Part shown: in pieces, positions 9,351-17,320 of the stretch
How the letters are laid out: the number at the start of each line of letters is the position of its first letter
Position numbering within the stretch: the first letter of the stretch is position 1
NCBI GenBank assembly: GCA_017517985.1
Contig: JAFWWX010000104.1
Location: 1-24,884, forward strand
From: Clostridia bacterium
GTDB lineage: Bacteria > Bacillota_A > Clostridia > Oscillospirales > CAG-382
Direction: 5' to 3'
Length of the DNA stretch: 24,884 nucleotides
Program-made: the position numbers and the translations under genes
The notes under the pieces: generated by a model
Seen by the model: only the letters and a program-made list of their open reading frames with translations
What the model was told of the DNA's origin: nothing
The model's database searches: none

Positions 9351-10607
9351 ATGACTACACTTGAAATAATGCAGAACGCAAAGCTTGCAAAAAAAGCAGC
9401 TGTGCTTCTGACAGAGGAAAATAAAAACAAAGCCCTTGAGGCAATGTCCGAAGCACTTATTTCCGACACAGACAAAATACTCTCTGCCAATAAAATTGAT
9501 GTTGAAAATGCAAAGGGCAAAATATCAGATGTTATGATTGACAGGCTCAGCCTTACAGAACAGAGAATACAGTCTATGGCAGATGGAATAATTGCGGTAT
9601 CAAAGCTCTCTGACCCCTGCACAAGAGTTCTTTCGGAGTACATACGTCCTGACGGTCTTAAAATCACAAAAAAGGCTGTTCCTATGGGCGTTGTTGCAAT
9701 TATTTATGAGAGCAGACCCAATGTCACAAGCGATGCGGCGGCCCTTTGCATAAAGTCGGGGAATGTTTGTATTCTTCGTGGTGGGAAAGAAGCCTATAAC
9801 AGTTCAAGGGCAATTGTTGACGCATTGAGAAAGGGACTCTCCTCCGTTGGACTTTGCGAAAATCTTGTTTCTCTTGTTGACGACATTACAAGACAAAGTG
9901 CAACTGATCTTATGACCGGAGTAGGGTATGTTGACCTTCTTATTCCAAGAGGGGGTGCCGGACTTATAAAGGCGTGCACAGAGAATGCAAAAGTACCCTG
10001 CATTGAAACCGGAACAGGAATTTGTCATATTTACATTGACAAGGATGCAGATGTTGAAAAGGCTGTAAAAATTCTGTATAACGCAAAGACAAGCAGACCA
10101 TCAGTATGTAACGCGGCAGAGGTTTGTCTTGTACACAAGGATAATGCAAAGGAAATTCTGCCAAAAATAAAAAAAGCACTTGTGGATGAAAGGCTTGAAA
10201 GAGGAGAAATTCCGGTGGAGCTTCGCCTTTGCGAAAATTCATCACAAATAATTGACGGCACAGCTTGCGGTGAGAATGATTTTGACACGGAATTTCTTGA
10301 TTATATTCTTGCAGTTAAAGTTGTCTCGGATATTGACGAGGCAATCGACCACATTTCCGCCCATTCCACACGCCACAGCGAAGCTATCATCACCGAAAAT
10401 AAAGAGTCGCAGGATATATTTACACGCAGTATTGACAGCTCATCCCTGTATATCAACGCTTCCACAAGATTTACCGATGGCGGTGAGTTTGGTCTCGGCT
10501 GTGAAATGGGAATTTCCACACAGAGACTTCACGCAAGAGGCCCTATGGGACTTTGCGAGCTGACAACATACAAATACATCATTACAGGAGACGGCCACAT
10601 ACGGTAA
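9351..10607 (+). CDS. proA: Glutamate-5-semialdehyde dehydrogenase (gamma-glutamyl phosphate reductase)
   Basis: ProA reduces gamma-glutamyl phosphate with NADPH to glutamate semialdehyde, which cyclises to pyrroline-5-carboxylate. The 418 residues match the family length. Family stretches include VPMGVVAIIYESRPNVTSD (about 110-128), LIPRGGAGLI (about 197-206) and SRPSVCNAAE with the catalytic cysteine C253. GGAG lies 7 nt before the ATG, which is 12 bp after proB. proC is not in the window. Confidence 0.98.
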   Translation: MTTLEIMQNAKLAKKAAVLLTEENKNKALEAMSEALISDTDKILSANKIDVENAKGKISDVMIDRLSLTEQRIQSMADGIIAVSKLSDPCTRVLSEYIRPDGLKITKKAVPMGVVAIIYESRPNVTSDAAALCIKSGNVCILRGGKEAYNSSRAIVDALRKGLSSVGLCENLVSLVDDITRQSATDLMTGVGYVDLLIPRGGAGLIKACTENAKVPCIETGTGICHIYIDKDADVEKAVKILYNAKTSRPSVCNAAEVCLVHKDNAKEILPKIKKALVDERLERGEIPVELRLCENSSQIIDGTACGENDFDTEFLDYILAVKVVSDIDEAIDHISAHSTRHSEAIITENKESQDIFTRSIDSSSLYINASTRFTDGGEFGLGCEMGISTQRLHARGPMGLCELTTYKYIITGDGHIR

Positions 10608-10635
10608 GGTCAAAATCAATAAATAATATCGCGGT

Positions 10636-10667
10636 GGCAGAGGCGTACAACCTCTGTCCCCTTTTTT
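10636..10667 (+). terminator. Intrinsic terminator of proBA
   Basis: GGCAGAGG (10636-10643) pairs with CCTCTGTC (10651-10658) in an 8-bp stem with one G-U pair and a 7-nt loop, followed by CCC and six T residues. The sequence from there to about 10811 shows no gene or other structure that I can support. Confidence 0.85.
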
Positions 10668-10811
10668 ATAAAGCTTTACGGTTTTTATACCTGTACATCC
10701 GGTAATGATTTTTTGTCACAAAGCATCATATATTATTAAAAAGTTTACTGTTATCACATTTCTTTCAGAAAAGACTTTAAAAATATTAACTGCATCTTTA
10801 TAGTCGAATTA

Positions 10812-10840
10812 TTGACTTTACTGCAGCAAAATGATATAAT
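10812..10840 (+). promoter_or_regulatory. Strong sigma-A promoter with extended -10 for the activase operon
   Basis: TTGACT (10812-10817), a 17-bp spacer and TATAAT (10835-10840) are near-consensus, and TGA directly before the -10 makes it an extended -10. The -10 is part of a 13-bp unit repeated twice more downstream. The activase start codon is about 65 bp further on, with AAAGGGTG as its ribosome site. Confidence 0.88.
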
Positions 10841-10866
10841 AAAATGATATAATAAAATGATATAAT
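10828..10866 (+). repeat. Three perfect tandem copies of a 13-bp unit carrying an extended -10
   Basis: AAAATGATATAAT occurs three times without mismatch (10828-10840, 10841-10853, 10854-10866). Each copy contains TGATATAAT, an extended -10 element. Only the first copy has a -35 at 17 bp; the other two have no obvious -35. Confidence 0.97.
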
Positions 10867-10906
10867 AGATAATATTTTTTGTAACAGAAAGGGTGACCAT
10901 CCAAAA

Positions 10907-13864
10907 ATGAAAGATTCATTAAATAATTCAGCCCTGTTTCTCGGAATAGACATCGGCTCTACAACTGCGAAGATTGTCATTCTTGAAAATGAAAAAATAA
11001 TATACAACAAATATGAACGGCACTACTCCAAGGTGCGCGAAAAAACTGCAGAAATGCTACAGGAAATAAAGCCTATACTTACAGGCAAAAGATTTCGTAC
11101 TGCAATATCAGGCTCAGCCGGAATGGGACTTGCCCAATGTGCAGATATTCCCTTTGCCCAGGAAGTGTTTGTTGTAGGCGAGGTAATAAGACGAAAAGAA
11201 CCGGATACCTCTGTTGTAATTGAACTAGGTGGCGAGGATGCGAAGATTATCTTTTTTGACGGTGCTCCAGATGAACGAATGAACGGCTCCTGCGCAGGCG
11301 GAACCGGTGCTTTTATAGACCAGATGGCAACACTTCTCTGTATGTCCAACGATGATATGGATGCTGCAAGCCTTGAACATAAAAAGCTTTACCCCATCGC
11401 CTCAAGATGCGGAGTTTTTGCAAAGACTGACATACAACCGCTTCTGAATCAGGGTGCGAGCAAAGCGGATGTCGCGGCAAGTATATATCAGGCGGTGGTA
11501 AATCAGACTATCGGTGGTCTTGCCCAAGGAAGAAAAATCAAGGGAAAAGTAATGTTCCTCGGAGGTCCTCTTTACTACTGTCACGGTCTTCGTGAAAGAT
11601 TTGTGAAAACTCTTGGACTTACAGAAGAAACCGCGGTATTTCCGGACTATGCAATATATGCTGTTGCACTCGGTACTGCGCTGTACGCTATGAAGGCAGG
11701 CAGGGAAACAGACATCGAACAGCTTATATCTCTGATTGAAAATGCGAAGGCGTCCTCCACCACCGACGACTCGCTTCCTCCCCTATTCAATAGCGAAGAA
11801 GAATATGCTGAATTTTCCGAGCGTCACGCTATGGCAAATGTGCAAACAAAGGATATTAAGGACTATTCAGGAAACGCATATCTTGGTATTGATTGTGGCA
11901 GCACAACTACAAAGCTGGTTCTACTCTCAGAGGATAACCAGATAATATACAGCTATTATGCCTCGAATATGGGAAATCCGGTCGAGGTTGTAAGAGGCGA
12001 ACTTGGTAAAATCTATGCCCTTTGCGACAACAGAATAACTATATGCGGAAGTGCCGTTACCGGCTACGGCGAAGACCTTATAAAAAATGCTTTTGGCTGT
12101 GATTTGGGTATTGTGGAAACAATTGCCCACTATACTGCCGCAAAGCATTTCTGTCCGGAGGTTGATTTCATTCTTGACATAGGCGGTCAGGATATAAAGT
12201 GCTTCAAGATTAAAAACGGCGCTATTGACAGTATTATGCTGAACGAGGCCTGTTCCTCCGGCTGTGGCTCATTCCTTGAAACTTTTGCAAAATCAATGGG
12301 GTGCCCTATTGACGAATTTGCAAAAAAAGGTATTTACGGAAAACATCCGGTAAATCTTGGATCAAGATGTACGGTGTTTATGAACTCCAGTGTAAAGCAA
12401 GCACAGAAAGACGGCGCAGGGGTTGAAGATATTTCTGCCGGTCTTTCAATAAGTGTTGTGAAAAACGCAATATACAAGGTTATACGTGCCGCAAGCGCAG
12501 ATGAGCTTGGAACAAATATTGTTGTTCAGGGTGGTACATTCTATAACGATGCAGTGCTTCGCGCCTTTGAAAGAGAGCTTGGTAAAAATGTTATCCGTCC
12601 CGGAATCGCAGGACTTATGGGAGCTTATGGTGCTGCTCTTTATTCAAAAAGGTGCAAGGTGTCCTCTCTGATTAGTAAAGAAGCTCTTTCGGCTTTTTCG
12701 CATACATCAAAATCCGTTTCCTGCAAGGGCTGTACAAACAACTGTCATCTGACTGTCAATACTTTTGCTGACGGAAGGAAGTTTATCTCCGGTAACAGAT
12801 GCGAAAAAGGCCTTGGACTTGCAAAATCGGAATTAGAAGTTCCGAATCTTTATGAGTTTAAAAGAAATACTATTATGTCAATGCAGGGAGGCGATGGAAA
12901 AAGAGGAACGGTCGGTCTTCCTCTTGCTCTCGGAATGTATGAGCTTCTCCCCCTTTGGTACGGCATTTTCAGCGAACTTGGCTTCAGGGTTATTCTTCCG
13001 AAAATGTCCACAAGGCGAACATACGAAAAAGGACAGCTTTCCATTCCTTCGGATACTGTCTGCTATCCGGCAAAACTTATGCACGGTCATATAGCAGAGC
13101 TTATTTCCGAAAATCCGGATGCAATCTTCTATCCCTGTCTTTCATACAACATTGATGAAAAATCTTCCGACAACCACTACAACTGTCCCGTCGTCGCTTA
13201 CTACTCTGAGCTTCTTTGTGGAAACATTGAGGAGCTTCAAAGCACAAAATTCCTGTACCCATACCTTAACATAAACAGCAAAAAAGAGCTTGCAAAGGAG
13301 CTTTCGGAATATATTTCAAAAAAGCTTTGCCCGATAACCGTAAAAGAAGCAAAGAAAGCCGTAGAGCGTGGATTTGAACTTTACAACAGCTATATGGACA
13401 ATGTGAAGCGCGAGGGTGAGAAAGCGCTTGCCTTTGCAAAAGAGCATGGAATGAGAGTCATGATTCTTGCAGGGCGTCCATATCACATCGACTCTGAAAT
13501 CTGCCACGGAATTGATGACCTTGCAAAGAGTCTTGGCTTTGTAGTTGTAAGCGAGGACAGTGTATGTCATCTGGCAGAGCCTGTAAAGGTAAATGTACTT
13601 AATCAGTGGACATATCACGCAAGACTCTACCGTGCGGCAATGGTAGCAGCGAAAATTCCGAATACCGAACTTGTTCAGCTCGTTTCCTTTGGCTGTGGAG
13701 TTGATGCTATTACAACAGATGAAGTTCGCTCTCTTCTTGAAGAAAGAGGAAAATTCTATACACAGATTAAAATAGACGAAATCACAAACCTTGGTGCTGT
13801 AAAAATAAGACTGCGTAGTCTTATCGGTGCTATTGATGAAAAGAAGGAAAAGGAGGTGCATTAA
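10907..13864 (+). CDS. Double acyl-CoA dehydratase activase (BadF/BcrA type) fused to a COG3580/DUF2229 domain
   Basis: Relatives of the activase part are ATP-driven electron donors that activate 2-hydroxyacyl-CoA dehydratases and benzoyl-CoA reductases through a [4Fe-4S] cluster. The 985-residue protein has two tandem ASKHA ATPase domains. The first (about 10-265) has LGIDIGSTTAK, C129 (NGSCAGGTGAF) and C168 (SRCGVF). The second (about 325-580) has LGIDCGSTTTK, C449/C453 (NEACSSGCGSF) and C488 (SRCTVF). A cysteine cluster follows (C606, C609, C613, C632), then a COG3580-like region (GLPLALGMYELLPLW, C719 in TVCYPAK, C744 in YPCLSYN). The substrate of this subfamily is unknown. Its 3' end carries the AAGGAGGTG ribosome site of the next gene. 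Confidence 0.92.
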   Translation: MKDSLNNSALFLGIDIGSTTAKIVILENEKIIYNKYERHYSKVREKTAEMLQEIKPILTGKRFRTAISGSAGMGLAQCADIPFAQEVFVVGEVIRRKEPDTSVVIELGGEDAKIIFFDGAPDERMNGSCAGGTGAFIDQMATLLCMSNDDMDAASLEHKKLYPIASRCGVFAKTDIQPLLNQGASKADVAASIYQAVVNQTIGGLAQGRKIKGKVMFLGGPLYYCHGLRERFVKTLGLTEETAVFPDYAIYAVALGTALYAMKAGRETDIEQLISLIENAKASSTTDDSLPPLFNSEEEYAEFSERHAMANVQTKDIKDYSGNAYLGIDCGSTTTKLVLLSEDNQIIYSYYASNMGNPVEVVRGELGKIYALCDNRITICGSAVTGYGEDLIKNAFGCDLGIVETIAHYTAAKHFCPEVDFILDIGGQDIKCFKIKNGAIDSIMLNEACSSGCGSFLETFAKSMGCPIDEFAKKGIYGKHPVNLGSRCTVFMNSSVKQAQKDGAGVEDISAGLSISVVKNAIYKVIRAASADELGTNIVVQGGTFYNDAVLRAFERELGKNVIRPGIAGLMGAYGAALYSKRCKVSSLISKEALSAFSHTSKSVSCKGCTNNCHLTVNTFADGRKFISGNRCEKGLGLAKSELEVPNLYEFKRNTIMSMQGGDGKRGTVGLPLALGMYELLPLWYGIFSELGFRVILPKMSTRRTYEKGQLSIPSDTVCYPAKLMHGHIAELISENPDAIFYPCLSYNIDEKSSDNHYNCPVVAYYSELLCGNIEELQSTKFLYPYLNINSKKELAKELSEYISKKLCPITVKEAKKAVERGFELYNSYMDNVKREGEKALAFAKEHGMRVMILAGRPYHIDSEICHGIDDLAKSLGFVVVSEDSVCHLAEPVKVNVLNQWTYHARLYRAAMVAAKIPNTELVQLVSFGCGVDAITTDEVRSLLEERGKFYTQIKIDEITNLGAVKIRLRSLIGAIDEKKEKEVH

Positions 13865-13869
13865 ATTTT

Positions 13870-15171
13870 ATGGGTAATTATGTTGAATTTACAGAAGAAA
13901 TGAAAAAGGATTATACAATACTTGTTCCCAATATGCTTCCGATGCACTTCAAGCTGATTATGAGAGTGCTGAAAAACTACGGCTTCAACATGGAACTCCT
14001 GGAAACAGAGGGTAAGCACATCTCGGAAAAGGGGCTCAGATTTGTACATAATGACACCTGCTATCCCGCAATTCTTGTCATTGGTCAGTTTCTTGACGCA
14101 ATTGAAAGTGGAAAATACGACCCCCACAAAGTAGCTCTCATACTTTTCCAAACCGGTGGCGGTTGCAGAGCCTCAAACTATGTGTCATTACTGCGAAAGG
14201 CACTTAAAAAGGCAGGCTACGGTTATGTGCCTGTTATAGCATTCAGCTTTGGCGGAATCGAAAAACATTCCGGTTGGAGAATTTCTCCTGCTATGTACTA
14301 TAAACTTTTCCACGCTCTGCTTTATGCGGATTTGCTTATGAATCTTCAGAATCAGTGCAAGGTTTATGAAAAGCATCCGGGAGATACCGACCTTGTGTGC
14401 GAAAAATGGCTTGCAAAGCTCACTGCCGGAAATCAAGTTTCGGGGAAAATAAAGACAAAGAATGTAAAATCCAATTACATTGAGATAATAAAGGACTTTG
14501 CTGCTATTGAAAAAGTGAAGAAACCAAAGCTGAAAGTCGGAATTGTCGGCGAAATTTTTGTGAAGTACTCCCCACTTGGCAATAATAATCTTGCAGATTT
14601 TTTAGTAAAAAACGATGCCGAGCCGGTAATCCCCGGATTTATCGATTTTCTTCTTTACTGTCTTTACAATGTTCTTCTTGATAAAAAGCTCTACGGCTTT
14701 AAATCTCCCATATACACAGCATACTCTCTCGCCTATAAACTGATTCTCAAAAAGCAAAAAGAACTTATATCTGCAATACGCGAGGAAGGTACTTTTGATG
14801 CCCCGACTCCCTTTGATGTTACACTCACCCTTGCAAAGGGCATTATAAGCTACGGAACAAAAATGGGCGAAGGTTGGCTTCTCACCTCTGAAATGGTTGA
14901 ACTTTATCACAGCGGAGCAAAGAATATTGTCTGCACTCAACCCTTTGGGTGTTTACCAAATCACATCTGCGGAAAAGGAATGATGAAACCGCTTAAGGAA
15001 AAGTATCCCGGCATAAATATTGTTGCCATTGACTATGACGCCGGGGCAACAGCAGTAAATCAGGAAAACCGAATCCGTCTTATGCTCTCCAACGCAAAAC
15101 TTGCAATGGAAGAAGCAGAAGAAAAAACAGCCAAAACAGATAACAAAAAGGAAGCTGTTGCCATACAGTAA
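13870..15171 (+). CDS. COG3581-like partner of the activase protein
   Basis: This 433-residue protein looks like the C-terminal, COG3581-type part of the large activase-related proteins, which in many Clostridia form one polypeptide of about 1,400 residues. Likely cluster or active-site cysteines are C64 (HNDTCYPA) and C99 (TGGGCRASNY). A later stretch, CTQPFGCLPNHICGKG, resembles the cysteine-containing loop of 2-hydroxyglutaryl-CoA dehydratase subunits. It starts 5 bp after the first gene, in another frame, with its own AAGGAGGTG site, so it is a real second gene. It is probably made in equal amounts with its partner. The C-terminus is Lys/Glu-rich and polar. The reaction is not known. Confidence 0.9.
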   Translation: MGNYVEFTEEMKKDYTILVPNMLPMHFKLIMRVLKNYGFNMELLETEGKHISEKGLRFVHNDTCYPAILVIGQFLDAIESGKYDPHKVALILFQTGGGCRASNYVSLLRKALKKAGYGYVPVIAFSFGGIEKHSGWRISPAMYYKLFHALLYADLLMNLQNQCKVYEKHPGDTDLVCEKWLAKLTAGNQVSGKIKTKNVKSNYIEIIKDFAAIEKVKKPKLKVGIVGEIFVKYSPLGNNNLADFLVKNDAEPVIPGFIDFLLYCLYNVLLDKKLYGFKSPIYTAYSLAYKLILKKQKELISAIREEGTFDAPTPFDVTLTLAKGIISYGTKMGEGWLLTSEMVELYHSGAKNIVCTQPFGCLPNHICGKGMMKPLKEKYPGINIVAIDYDAGATAVNQENRIRLMLSNAKLAMEEAEEKTAKTDNKKEAVAIQ

Positions 15172-15174
15172 AAC

Positions 15175-15216
15175 AAAAAAATTAATCCCTGTCGGATATT
15201 TTCCGGCAGGGATTTT
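15175..15216. terminator. Bidirectional terminator between the activase and glycogen operons
   Basis: A 13-bp stem with one G-U pair (AATCCCTGTCGGA at 15184-15196, TCCGGCAGGGATT at 15202-15214) has a 5-nt loop. On the plus strand it ends in TTTT (15213-15216). On the minus strand a run of seven T residues (15175-15181) follows the stem. It can end both convergent transcripts. Confidence 0.9.
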
Positions 15217-15231
15217 GTCATATTAATATTT

Positions 15232-15321
15232 TCAGAACTGTGCAATAGTTACGGTGAGCACAGAAAGAATCATCAGTGCCGCAAGAACAAGACATATAAC
15301 TCTGGCTGCTTTTTTATTCAT
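15232..15321 (-). CDS. Small single-span membrane peptide, 29 residues
   Basis: An ATG at 15321 opens a 29-codon frame ending in TGA at 15232. It starts MNKKAARVICL, continues with an uninterrupted hydrophobic segment (about residues 8-27), and ends AQF. A GAAGGT ribosome site lies 6 nt upstream of the ATG, in the 16-bp gap after the GH13 gene. A short basic N-terminus plus one helix fits a small inner-membrane peptide. It is the last gene before the bidirectional terminator, so it would be co-transcribed with the glycogen genes. It faintly recalls the size and layout of Prli42-type peptides, without a sequence match I would defend. Confidence 0.65.
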   Translation of the reverse strand: MNKKAARVICLVLAALMILSVLTVTIAQF

Positions 15322-15337
15322 TGTGTCACCTTCTTTC

Positions 15338-17293
15338 TTAAATCTTCTTTAATATTTTAACCGTCATATACGGAAGCTTGGTTGTATCCTTTTCCGTTTT
15401 ACCGGTCATCAAATCCTTGTACTTTGCACCAAGTGTTCGTTCAACGGTTTTATCTGTCGCATTTGCCATAACAAGAATTTCGTCCTCGCCACAGAAGCGC
15501 TTATATGAAACAAAACCGTCTGATTTCTCTGTAAAGATAAAATCACCGTCACGGAATAGTTTTTCTTCTCTTCTGATATTTCCGAGCTTTCTGTAGTAGT
15601 CAACAAGCTCCGTGTTCTGCTTATGCCACGGATACGGCATTCGGCAGAATGGGTCACCATAGCCCTCAAGACCGGTTTCGTCACCGTAGTAAACAGAGGG
15701 TGAACCGAAAAGTGTATACTGTATTGCAGCAGCTGCCTTAAGTCTTCTTACACCGTCAACTCTCTGCTTTTTAGTCATTCTCTTTTCAGCGAGCTGTTTG
15801 TGTGTAAGTCCCATAGCACAGTCACCTGCAAGAACAGTTATTATTCTGTCCGTGTCGTGAGTGCCAACAATATTCATAAGAACATCCGAGCACTGTTTGG
15901 GATAGCTTGCATATAGCTCTGTTATCATATTATAGAAAAATTCAGAATTGCCATTTTTTATAAATTCAATAACTGCATTCTTCTGAGGATAGTTCATTAC
16001 GCTATCAAGGCTCTTTCCCCTGAAGTATTTTCTTCTCTTTCCATATGAAATCTTATCCGCTGCATTTTCCCAGACTTCACCTATGATAAGTCCGTCAGGA
16101 TTTTTTTTGCGGACAATATTTCTCAGTCCCTCAAGGAAGTCCTCCGGAAGCTCATCTGCAACATCAAGTCTTATACCACCGATACCCATATCAAAGTATT
16201 TAGAAATAACACCCTTTTCACCGAGAAAATATTCACGGCATTTATGAGTATCAAGTCTCAGCTTTGGCAATATTTCAATTCCCCACCAGGACTGATAACT
16301 TCCGTCGTCACCAAAGGTATACCAGTCTCGGTACGGTGAGCCTTCATCTTCGTATGCGCCAACGCTGTCGTATCTTCCGTAGCGGTTGAAATACTTACTG
16401 TCGTCACCTGTATGATTGAAAACACCGTCAAGGACAATTTTAATATTCCTTTTCTTCGCTTCAGTTATCAACTCTGCGAGAGCCTCATCCGAGCCAAACA
16501 TTTCATCAACCTGCATATAATCGCCGGTATCGTACTTATGATTGGAATACGCCTTGAATATGGGGCTTAAATATATACATCCAACTCCCAATGACTGAAG
16601 ATAGTCAAGCTTTTCGCAAACACCAAAAAGTGTTCCGCCAAAAAATACGTTATTTTCCAGAAATGCCCCCGGATACTCCGCATATTGAGGAATACCGTTC
16701 TCCCAGTCGGGATTTAAAATAGCAGTTTCAGATACGGGAACGTTTTTTGACCCTTTGAAGAATCTATCCACAAAAACATGGTACATTATGTTGCCCTTGA
16801 ACCATTCGGGAGTTTCATAATCCCTATCATAGACAAGAAGTCTGAAGCTGGTCTCCGGATAATTCTCACAAAGAGTAAAATCCGCATTGTTTACACTTTT
16901 TGTATAAAGAGTAAAGCTACCAAAGGATATTTCAAAATGATAATAGTAAAGTCCGTTTGCAAGCTTTCCGGGAAGCTTGTCTGCAGAAAGTGACAGTTCA
17001 AATCTGTCCGTTACATAATCGGTTGAATGCTCAAGGTCAAATGTACTTGCATCTTCTCCGTCAGGTGAAATGCAAAGCTTTACACCGCACGCCCCAACGC
17101 TTCTTGGAATTTCAAGTGCCATAACGAGTTCGGTGCTGTTATCCCCTTCTGGCACTGCACCAAACCTTGTAAAATCGGAGTCTCCGAATTTCTTAGTTAT
17201 ACGGACAGCGGAATTTTCAGATTCAATACCGTTATACTGTACCTTACCGAAAATTCCCTTTTCCGCTAACCTTTCTTTAATCAAACTCTGCAT
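15338..17293 (-). CDS. Cytosolic GH13 alpha-amylase-family enzyme, neopullulanase/cyclomaltodextrinase-like
   Basis: The 651-residue protein has an N-terminal beta-rich domain (about 1-150), a GH13 TIM barrel (about 165-560) and a C-terminal beta domain. The GH13 regions are intact: I, DGVFNH (289-294); II, GGIRLDVAD with nucleophile D377; III, GEVWE with acid/base E406; IV, VGTHDTD with D480. There is no signal peptide, so it acts inside the cell. In a glycogen operon without a visible glgX it probably hydrolyses maltodextrins or alpha-1,6 branch stubs left by the phosphorylase; exact specificity is an inference. It starts 27 bp after glgP with no clear ribosome site, so translation may depend on coupling. 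Confidence 0.9.
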   Translation of the reverse strand: MQSLIKERLAEKGIFGKVQYNGIESENSAVRITKKFGDSDFTRFGAVPEGDNSTELVMALEIPRSVGACGVKLCISPDGEDASTFDLEHSTDYVTDRFELSLSADKLPGKLANGLYYYHFEISFGSFTLYTKSVNNADFTLCENYPETSFRLLVYDRDYETPEWFKGNIMYHVFVDRFFKGSKNVPVSETAILNPDWENGIPQYAEYPGAFLENNVFFGGTLFGVCEKLDYLQSLGVGCIYLSPIFKAYSNHKYDTGDYMQVDEMFGSDEALAELITEAKKRNIKIVLDGVFNHTGDDSKYFNRYGRYDSVGAYEDEGSPYRDWYTFGDDGSYQSWWGIEILPKLRLDTHKCREYFLGEKGVISKYFDMGIGGIRLDVADELPEDFLEGLRNIVRKKNPDGLIIGEVWENAADKISYGKRRKYFRGKSLDSVMNYPQKNAVIEFIKNGNSEFFYNMITELYASYPKQCSDVLMNIVGTHDTDRIITVLAGDCAMGLTHKQLAEKRMTKKQRVDGVRRLKAAAAIQYTLFGSPSVYYGDETGLEGYGDPFCRMPYPWHKQNTELVDYYRKLGNIRREEKLFRDGDFIFTEKSDGFVSYKRFCGEDEILVMANATDKTVERTLGAKYKDLMTGKTEKDTTKLPYMTVKILKKI

Positions 17294-17320
17294 ATGTTAC
17301 GCTTACAATTATTTGCCTTT

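Noticed and set aside
10630..10667. T-box-like 3' end (CGCGGTGG followed by a hairpin and T-run)
   Set aside because: Only about 25 nt separate it from the proA stop, so there is no room for a specifier stem or antiterminator, and the GGTGGNACCGCG core is not matched. It is read as the proBA terminator.
10828..10866. Short tandem repeats as a CRISPR or replication iteron array
   Set aside because: There are no spacers, the unit is only 13 bp and AT-rich, and it coincides with a promoter -10; no replication gene is nearby.
13855..13872. Possible frameshift dividing one long activase protein
   Set aside because: The two genes are in different frames, but a strong AAGGAGGTG site at the end of the first and a proper ATG 5 bp after its stop indicate two natural genes.
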